The notes below the pieces were generated by a model. It ran no database searches and was not told where the DNA came from. It worked only from the letters and a program-made list of their open reading frames with translations. From Rhodospirillaceae bacterium (GTDB lineage Bacteria > Pseudomonadota > Alphaproteobacteria > UBA8366 > GCA-2717185), in contig PBDC01000028.1 in the NCBI GenBank assembly GCA_002717185.1, positions 17,165 through 37,371 of the forward strand: 20,207 nucleotides of DNA, written 5' to 3'. Within the stretch, counting starts at the first letter, position 1; every line of letters begins with the position of its first letter. Shown here piece by piece: positions 15,084 to 20,207 of the stretch. The position numbers and the translations under genes were made by a program.

Positions 15084-16088
15084 ATGGAACGTAAATCCTT
15101 TGGCCGCACCGGCCTCCAAGTTTCCCGGCTGACCTTCGGCTGTGGGGCGGTTGGCGGGTTGATGACTAAGGGTCGGGCTGAGGATCAGGACAGAGCCATA
15201 GGCTGGGCACGCGATAATGGGATCAATTTTTTCGACACAGCTGCGAGCTATGGCGATGGCGTCTCGGAAACCAATCTTGGCAGGGCACTTGCGGGCAATA
15301 AAGACGGCCTCATCGTCTCTACCAAGGCCGGCATTGCCAGTGACGAGATGGACAAAATCACAGACGCTTTAGCGCGCTCTCTCGACGCCAGCCTCACGCG
15401 GCTCAAGCTTGATCATGTGGATCTATTTCAGCTGCACAACACGCTCGGAGGAAAGGACAAGGTCAGGCCGGAACGGGGTATGCTAGACGCCAGTATGGTC
15501 CTGAATGAGGTCGTGCCGGCCTTCGAGAAGCTGCGCGATGCGGGCAAGACCCGGTACCTCGGCTTCACTGCCAAGGGTGATACCAGCGATCTACACAACC
15601 TCGTTGCATCCGGTTCCTTCGATAGTGCGCAGATTTTCTACAATCTGCTCGTCCCCTCGGCAGGCGAAAACGTGCCAGCGGGTTATCCCGCCAGCGACTT
15701 CAAGGAGCTGTTGGACGTGTCAATGCAGAACGGCATTGGCTCCATCGGTGTCCGAGTACTCGCCGGCGGTGCGCTGTCGGGCAGTGAAGCGCGACATCCA
15801 CTGGGGATGCCCAAGGTTGTCCCAATCGGGTCAGACACGGATTACACGACAGATGTCGGCCGCGCCCTCGCCTTCCAGCCACTGGTCGATGCGGGTCACG
15901 CGGCGAGCCTACCAGAACTTGCAGTGCGTTACGCCGTCTCCAATCTGAAACTGTCGACGATCGAAATAGGTATCGCGACCTTGGAAGAATTACAGCGGGC
16001 GACAGATGCAGTAAACAAGGGACCATTATCGGAGAAAGCGCTCATGGAGATCAAACGCATTCAGGGAAGCTTCGTCGAAAGCGGCTAA
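15084..16088 (+). CDS. Aldo/keto reductase
   Basis: This is a 334-residue NADP(H)-dependent oxidoreductase with the (beta/alpha)8 barrel of the AKR family. It interconverts aldehydes or ketones and alcohols. The catalytic tetrad is visible: D51 and Y56 (FFDTAASYG), K81 (STKAG) and H118 (LFQLHN). The N-terminus MERKSFGRTGLQVSRLTFGCG is standard for the AKR branch that includes sugar dehydrogenases, and the C-terminal part has the usual helix with EIGIATLEEL. Upstream in-frame codons to 14973 are open but do not look like the family. TGAGGA about 7 nt before the ATG at 15084 supports the chosen start. It converges on the YeiH-type gene with only 7 bp between the stops. The substrate is not readable. 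Confidence 0.92.
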   Translation: MERKSFGRTGLQVSRLTFGCGAVGGLMTKGRAEDQDRAIGWARDNGINFFDTAASYGDGVSETNLGRALAGNKDGLIVSTKAGIASDEMDKITDALARSLDASLTRLKLDHVDLFQLHNTLGGKDKVRPERGMLDASMVLNEVVPAFEKLRDAGKTRYLGFTAKGDTSDLHNLVASGSFDSAQIFYNLLVPSAGENVPAGYPASDFKELLDVSMQNGIGSIGVRVLAGGALSGSEARHPLGMPKVVPIGSDTDYTTDVGRALAFQPLVDAGHAASLPELAVRYAVSNLKLSTIEIGIATLEELQRATDAVNKGPLSEKALMEIKRIQGSFVESG

Positions 16089-16095
16089 ACCATCC

Positions 16096-17145
16096 TTAAA
16101 TGATCCGTGGCGCCAACACGAAGGCGAGCACCAACAGGGCTAGCAGTACAGTCTCGACGCAGATTAGAAAGACCGCTTCGCCGCCCACGGTGCGCAGTGA
16201 CTTCAGAACCGTCTTCATGCCAATCGCTGAGATAGCGACCACTAAGCACCAACGCGAAATGTCGAGCAGCCACGATTTTAGTGCAGCAGGGAATGCTTCT
16301 GCACTACCTGCGATGACAAGTATTACAAAGCCGATCACGAAAAGCGGTATCGGAACAGACCGCCTTTCCCCGACAGTCGGGTCGCCACGGAACACCAACG
16401 ATAGGATTATGACTATCGGCACCAACATGGCGACCCGCATCAGCTTGACGAAGGTAGCCGTGTCGCCGGCGTCCTCAGAAATGCTGTAACTGGCGCCGAC
16501 AACCTGCGCCACGTCGTGAATGGTAGCGCCGATAAACACGCCGGCGGAAAAATCATCCAAGGCCAGAAGACTGACGATCAACGGATATAGGATCATCGCA
16601 ACGGTACTCAAAGTGGTGACCGAAATGACCGTGAACAGAGTGTTCCGTTCAGAGAACTGGTTCTTCGGCAGCACAGATGCGATGGCCAATGTTGCAGAGG
16701 CACCACAGATAGCCACCGCCCCGCCGGTAAGCAGCCCCAGTCGCCAATCGCGCTTCAGCAGTCGCGCAATAAGAGGACCCGAAGCCAGGGTTACGACGAT
16801 GCCGACGATCACTATTAGTGCAACCCACCAGCCAGCGGCTAGGATCTGATGAAACGTGATTCCTAGCCCGAGCAACGCGACGCCGAACTGAAGCACAGTA
16901 CGTGAAGCAAACTCGATGCCGGGCCCGCAGGCACCCTCCTCCGACAAGAAATGAAACCCAATGCCGAGCAACAAAGCGAACAGCATGGTGGGCCCGCCGT
17001 AATATTCTGATAAAAACCGCGCGGCGATCGCAACCGTCACGGCGGCTAGTAGGCCGGGGAATAGGATCTTGACCTTAGTGATCTGCTTTTTAGGCCAGCC
17101 TTCGTCCACGTCGGGCGAACCGGTTTCTGGGGTATAGGAACCCAA
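16096..17145 (-). CDS. YeiH/UPF0324-family membrane protein (putative sulfate exporter family transporter), TTG start
   Basis: This is a 349-residue inner-membrane protein with about ten predicted membrane segments. Family signatures are GGAVAICGASATLA (141-154) and FIGATIHDVAQVVGA (204-218), both typical of the YeiH group. Databases usually call this group putative sulfate exporters, but its substrates are poorly known. The first 25 residues are polar and cytoplasmic. The start codon is TTG at 17143-17145. Its support is AAGGAAGGG 8 nt upstream and the absence of an ATG in frame that would keep the complete N-terminus. TTG can lower expression. It is convergent with the aldo/keto reductase. 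No regulator gene of the LysR type, often seen beside yeiH genes, is nearby. Confidence 0.89.
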   Translation of the reverse strand: MGSYTPETGSPDVDEGWPKKQITKVKILFPGLLAAVTVAIAARFLSEYYGGPTMLFALLLGIGFHFLSEEGACGPGIEFASRTVLQFGVALLGLGITFHQILAAGWWVALIVIVGIVVTLASGPLIARLLKRDWRLGLLTGGAVAICGASATLAIASVLPKNQFSERNTLFTVISVTTLSTVAMILYPLIVSLLALDDFSAGVFIGATIHDVAQVVGASYSISEDAGDTATFVKLMRVAMLVPIVIILSLVFRGDPTVGERRSVPIPLFVIGFVILVIAGSAEAFPAALKSWLLDISRWCLVVAISAIGMKTVLKSLRTVGGEAVFLICVETVLLALLVLAFVLAPRII

Positions 17146-17153
17146 GCGTTCGA

Positions 17154-17162
17154 CCCTTCCTT
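17154..17162 (-). promoter_or_regulatory. Ribosome binding site supporting the TTG start of the YeiH-type gene
   Basis: AAGGAAGGG on the minus strand, 8 nt before TTG at 17143-17145. It is one of the strongest Shine-Dalgarno matches in the window, which makes the rare start codon credible. Confidence 0.7.
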
Positions 17163-17707
17163 CGGTTGACGAGAACTTCGCGGCAGAGTGCAGTCTCGAG
17201 CGATTTAACGCGATCCCAATGTAAAGTCACCTCGTTTGAGGCGATATGTCGCGCGTCGAGACATCGCAGTCGGAGAGGCTCATTTCAGACAACCGCAAAT
17301 AGCCAGGTAAAGGATCCAAGGCTCCTAAAGATCGATAGTTCGGGCGCTTATGCAATAGGTGTACGTGACCAGCTATGCGGTGGGTTGTCACATGTCAGAG
17401 AATGCGAGCCTGCTGGATGAAAATCAGTGCAACCAGGAGGACACTGAGCGATTAGGCGGTCCTAATACGGTCGTTGAATTCGTAACCGCAATTACGCCGG
17501 CTCATATTGATGCTATGGCCTAGGTGCGGTTCACCGTCGAGGTCGTGCTGGTACCTGCAGGCACAAGATTGAGTTCTCGTCACTCAGGATGACGCAGAGA
17601 GAATTGGCAGGCTTAATAGGGCTACCTGGAAAATCCGATGAAATTTCGCACGCTCTCAAACGGCTATAAGGTTTATAGGTTTCCCTTTAGTGAAGAGCGT
17701 CCTGCCG
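17163..17707. other. Gene-poor stretch with possible gene remnants
   Basis: No intact gene is recognised. Two short plus-strand frames stand out. One is 17392-17523 (43 codons), which stays open and similar in character after its TAG. The other starts at 17638 with an oxidoreductase-like MKFRTLSNGYKV. An imperfect inverted repeat (GCGATATGTC at 17241-17250, GACATCGC at 17259-17266) lies about 100 bp upstream of the YeiH-type start. The stretch looks like decayed coding DNA plus a promoter region for the YeiH-type gene. Confidence 0.4.
17392..17589 (+). pseudogene. Possible gene remnant interrupted by TAG
   Basis: From the ATG at 17392 a frame of 43 codons reads with protein-like composition (LGGPNTVVEFVTAITPAHID) to TAG at 17521-17523. 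The same frame goes on for 21 codons (VRFTVEVVLVPAGTRLSS) to TGA at 17587-17589. The phrase ITPAHIDAM resembles the active-site region of 4HBT-type hotdog thioesterases (HID.MGHVNN), but the expected GHVNN is missing. This may be a thioesterase remnant with an internal deletion, a small unknown protein, or chance. Confidence is low. Confidence 0.25.
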
Positions 17708-18340
17708 TCAGCTCTTTAATTTCTTGGCTGTTTCCGCATCAGCTCCTACGGTCGCTGCGTAGGAAGGCAGACCTGTTACCCGGTCGAAATAGGCCTGGAA
17801 GGTGTCAGGCAGTGCTTCAGTCACCATGCGCCTATAGCCACGCGTAGTGTAACAGATGCTGAGATCCGCGGCACTAACTGTATCGCCCAGAAGGTAGGGA
17901 CGGTCGGCCAGCGTTCCTTCGAGAGCAGTGACACAAGCCGTCGCCCGACTTTTCATTTCGGCAACAACATCATTTAGTTCGGGTTTGAACTCACGCCGAT
18001 GATTGACAATCTCACCAAGCGGGCGAGCGAAGGTCGCCTCTGCAAACCAACTCCATTGCAAATAATACGCATAGGCGGGGTCATCTTTGGCCGGCTGCAG
18101 CCGACCCTCACCGTAACGGTCAAGAACATACTGCGTCATGGCGCAAGATTCGAACATCGTCATGTCGCCATCGCGCATGACAGGTACTTTTCCCACAGGA
18201 TTCATCACGCGCCACTCAGGCGTAGCACGGTATTCGGCGGCAAAGTTGACCGGCACTATCTCGTATGGCACCGACAACTCCTCGCATATCCATATGGTGC
18301 GAAAGCCACGGGTCCCAGGCGAATGATAAATCTTCAGCAT
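17708..18340 (-). CDS. Glutathione S-transferase family protein
   Basis: This 210-residue cytoplasmic protein has the two-domain GST layout. The thioredoxin-like N-terminal domain (1-80) begins MLKIYHSPGTRGFRTIW. It carries the cis-proline in GKVPVM (P53) and the glutathione-binding ES pair at 64-65 (FESCAMTQYVLDRY). S7 and T10 are candidates for the thiol-activating position. The helical C-terminal domain (about 90-205) contains the N-capping box region LLGDTVSAADLSICY (151-164). I chose the ATG at 18340 because it gives the exact family N-terminus. Upstream in-frame codons to 18535 are unlike a GST. AAGAAG lies about 8 nt before the start. Bacterial GSTs of this type detoxify electrophiles or help open rings and epoxides, which suits the setting. 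It diverges from the downstream hydrolase gene. Confidence 0.92.
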   Translation of the reverse strand: MLKIYHSPGTRGFRTIWICEELSVPYEIVPVNFAAEYRATPEWRVMNPVGKVPVMRDGDMTMFESCAMTQYVLDRYGEGRLQPAKDDPAYAYYLQWSWFAEATFARPLGEIVNHRREFKPELNDVVAEMKSRATACVTALEGTLADRPYLLGDTVSAADLSICYTTRGYRRMVTEALPDTFQAYFDRVTGLPSYAATVGADAETAKKLKS

Positions 18341-18557
18341 GATATGACACTTCTTGTTGTAAGCAATTCGCCAGCACGATAGAACGCGCTTCAGGCATTG
18401 GCGAATCCCAAGGATATTGATGTCATGGCGAATGAGTAGGCGAACCGGCTTTGCCCGTGCCAGTGTCGGAATTGAAGCCTGAGTATGACTAACACATGTC
18501 GTCAACGCGCCACTTAACGGCGCAAACCCAAACATCGTCTACAGTGCGTCACTACCT

Positions 18558-19496
18558 ATGAACAGCAGCCCCTTTGAGATCGCCCCCTCCGCACCCGATT
18601 GGTTCCGACGCGCTATCGCGCATCCCGTTTTGTCGCGAACTCTCAACGTCGAAGGATGCCTTATTCACTACCTCGCCTGGTTCGATCCGGAGATCAGCGG
18701 TGCGCCCTGCCGCCCTGGCCTTCTGCTCATTCATGGCGGTGGGGCGCATGCAAACTGGTGGCGCTTTATTGCCCCCTTTTTGGCCGGCAGCCACCGCGTT
18801 TGCGCCATCGATCTATCTGGAATGGGGGACAGCGGCACTCGCGACGTTTACACGCCGGAGACATGGACAGCAGAGATAGATGCGGTACTCAACGATGCCA
18901 AGCTTTATAGAAACGCGATATCCGATCCAAAACCGCTAGTGGTTGGACATAGTTTTGGCGGCTTCATGGCGATAAAGTTCGGTGCAGAAGCGGGCCATCG
19001 GCTGGGTGGCACCGTCATCGTGGATTCCCCAGTGCAGGATCCTACCGACACGCCGCTGCCAGAGCCGGCCAACTCTACCCGGACATCACCACCGATTTAT
19101 GAAGACCGGGCAACGGCGTTATCCCGCTTCCGGTTGATGCCCGACCAGCCTTGCGAGAACAGCTTCATCAAGGACTTTATTGCCCAAACCTCAATCCGTG
19201 AGCTCGCAGGCGGGTGGACCTGGAAGTTCGATTTCAAGGTGATGGGGTCACGCCGTTTTGGCGAATCTTATCGCACGGAACTAAAGGCGCTGAAAGGCCG
19301 TACTGCGCTAATTCACGGCGACAAAAGCGCGATAGTATCGCCAAAAACTGTTGCCTATATGTCGCAATTAATGGGTCCGAAGGCGCCTGTCGTAGAGATC
19401 CCTGAAGCGCATCACCACCTAATGCTCGACCAGCCGCTCGCCTTCGTAACGGCCCTGCGTGCCATTCTCGACAAGTGGTTGAGCCTGCCGGCTTAG
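18558..19496 (+). CDS. Alpha/beta hydrolase (serine hydrolase)
   Basis: This 312-residue alpha/beta-hydrolase-fold enzyme has the complete serine triad. LIHGGGAHANWW (58-68 in part) forms the oxyanion hole, GHSFGG (130-135) has nucleophile S132, D255 (IHGDKS) is the acid, and a histidine in EAHHHLMLDQP (285-287) is the base. A cap of about 80 residues (165-240) sits between strands 6 and 7. It differs from the other hydrolase in the window, which has an Asp nucleophile. Esters, lactones or C-C bonds (meta-cleavage-product type) are possible substrates. The ribosome binding site before the ATG at 18558 is weak. It diverges from the GST gene across 217 bp and converges on the CitE-like gene across 52 bp. 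Confidence 0.9.
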   Translation: MNSSPFEIAPSAPDWFRRAIAHPVLSRTLNVEGCLIHYLAWFDPEISGAPCRPGLLLIHGGGAHANWWRFIAPFLAGSHRVCAIDLSGMGDSGTRDVYTPETWTAEIDAVLNDAKLYRNAISDPKPLVVGHSFGGFMAIKFGAEAGHRLGGTVIVDSPVQDPTDTPLPEPANSTRTSPPIYEDRATALSRFRLMPDQPCENSFIKDFIAQTSIRELAGGWTWKFDFKVMGSRRFGESYRTELKALKGRTALIHGDKSAIVSPKTVAYMSQLMGPKAPVVEIPEAHHHLMLDQPLAFVTALRAILDKWLSLPA

Positions 19497-19507
19497 CAGC
19501 GGTACTT

Positions 19508-19536
19508 ATGGCCAATATCACCAATTGATAGGCCAT
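19508..19536. terminator. Bidirectional hairpin between convergent genes
   Basis: Arms ATGGCC (19508-19513) and GGCCAT (19531-19536) pair, followed inward by TATCA (19516-19520) and TGATA (19526-19530), with a 2-nt bulge and a 5-nt loop. That gives 11 base pairs, starting 11 bp after the hydrolase stop and 12 bp past the CitE-like stop. No T tract follows, so it is not a textbook Rho-independent terminator. Position and symmetry still favour transcript ending or protection of the 3' ends. Confidence 0.5.
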
Positions 19537-19548
19537 CCAACGCAAAGA

Positions 19549-20207
19549 TTAGCCTACCTCGCCACGCCGTTCCGCAATCGCCAGCAGCCTTCGGGCACGC
19601 TTCACGATCGCTGCATTGACCATCTTTCCGTCGAGGCGAGTATTGCCGACTGCATCCATAGCCGCCGTCTCCAAGATACGTTTTGCTTCAGCTACGGCGT
19701 CCCTGCTAGGAGTAAAGGCACTGTGGATGTGAGGAATTTGGCCAGCATGATAGGACGCCTTCCCGCTGAAGCCCATTGAAGCAACCCGCGTCAGCTCGTC
19801 TAGCAATCCCCCCTGATCTTCCGGATCGTAAAAAGCACCGTCCATAGCCTCAATTCCAGCATCAGCGGCGGCTGCCACCACCCGGCCTCGGGCATAAGCG
19901 AGCGCGTCCCAGTTGCGGTCAGAGCCAACAGAGGCGCTAAGGTCGTCGCTGCCAAGTAGCAGCATGACAACATCTGGTGCAGCGTTTGCGATCTCATGCA
20001 CTCGCTCTAACCCGCGCGCCGTTTCAATGATTGGCATTAGTTCTATGTTTGGATGGGCCTTGCAGACAGTTTGCGTTATCTGGCGGATTTCCTCTACCGC
20101 CTCGATTTTGGGTAGCAGTAACCCATCCGGTGGTGTTTGCCAGTCGAGGAGAGCCACCAGGTCGCGCAGCCCGTCCATCGTGTGCGGGTGATTGACCCGG
20201 AGGTATT
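19549..20207 (-). CDS. HpcH/HpaI aldolase / citrate lyase beta-subunit (CitE-like) family protein (partial, 5' end off window)
   Basis: The visible 218 residues are the C-terminal three quarters of a CitE-like TIM-barrel lyase (full length usually 280-320). The frame is open to the right edge (YLRVNHPHTMDGL), so the ATG at 20178 is internal. Motifs in order, numbered from that ATG, are: LLPKIEAVEEI, PIIETARGLERVHEI with the metal-binding glutamate, LLLGSDDLSASVG with the metal-binding aspartate, and FSGKASYHAGQIPHIHSAFTPS, which replaces the usual GK.A.HP.Q. These enzymes make or cleave (3S)-malyl-CoA, citramalyl-CoA, methylmalyl-CoA or similar thioesters using Mg2+. With no CoA-transferase or other citrate lyase subunit beside it, a stand-alone acyl-CoA lyase or a thioesterase-like relative is more likely than true citrate lyase. 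Confidence 0.9.
   Translation of the reverse strand, partial: YLRVNHPHTMDGLRDLVALLDWQTPPDGLLLPKIEAVEEIRQITQTVCKAHPNIELMPIIETARGLERVHEIANAAPDVVMLLLGSDDLSASVGSDRNWDALAYARGRVVAAAADAGIEAMDGAFYDPEDQGGLLDELTRVASMGFSGKASYHAGQIPHIHSAFTPSRDAVAEAKRILETAAMDAVGNTRLDGKMVNAAIVKRARRLLAIAERRGEVG

Noticed and set aside
14643..15119. 158-codon minus-strand frame in the divergent gap
   Set aside because: It is rich in Cys, Phe, Arg and His, starts inside the aldo/keto reductase gene, and has no family match.
1..20207. CRISPR arrays, tRNA or rRNA genes, integrase or attachment sites
   Set aside because: No regularly spaced repeats, cloverleaf-like conserved tRNA sequence or recombinase was seen on either strand.

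Overview
The window looks like a piece of a proteobacterial chromosome, most likely alphaproteobacterial. I judge this from moderately high GC, dense and often translationally coupled genes, and the set of enzyme families. No rRNA, tRNA or other lineage marker is present, so the assignment is an inference. Almost every gene encodes a small-molecule catabolic enzyme or a transporter. I see no transcription regulator, transposase, integrase, phage gene, toxin-antitoxin pair or CRISPR array.

Region 1 (1-5490, minus strand) is a tight four-gene operon. Transcription order is: metal-dependent amidohydrolase, molybdopterin-binding large subunit, FAD subunit, and a 2Fe-2S subunit that runs off the left edge. 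The stop of one gene and the start of the next are 4 bp apart or overlap by 4 bp. It encodes a complete xanthine dehydrogenase/aldehyde oxidase-type molybdenum hydroxylase, led by a hydrolase of the dihydroorotase-like deacetylase group. The iron-sulfur subunit is fused to a CoxG-like SRPBCC domain with a membrane-anchor-like tail.

Region 2 (5491-9566, plus strand) is divergent from region 1. It carries a DMT/EamA exporter, a thiamine-diphosphate enzyme of the acetolactate synthase/benzoylformate decarboxylase superfamily, and 14 bp downstream an MDR-family NADP-dependent oxidoreductase.

Region 3 (9922-12961) has two tandem, coupled PuuE-like polysaccharide deacetylase/allantoinase-family genes on the minus strand. 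They diverge from an epoxide hydrolase-like alpha/beta hydrolase on the plus strand.

Region 4 (13348-17145) has a carboxymuconolactone decarboxylase-family protein and a SnoaL/NTF2-fold protein (minus), an aldo/keto reductase (plus), and a convergent YeiH-type membrane protein that starts at TTG (minus).

Region 5 (17146-20207) has an apparently decayed stretch, a glutathione S-transferase (minus), a serine alpha/beta hydrolase (plus), and a CitE/HpcH-like lyase (minus) cut by the right edge. A hairpin lies between the last two convergent genes.

Taken together the genes suggest uptake and breakdown of one or more unusual organic substrates: hydroxylation next to a heteroatom or carbonyl, cyclic amide or ester hydrolysis, C-C bond cleavage by ThDP and CitE-like enzymes, and redox steps by MDR and AKR enzymes. 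That they form one pathway is inference. The substrate cannot be read from the sequence.
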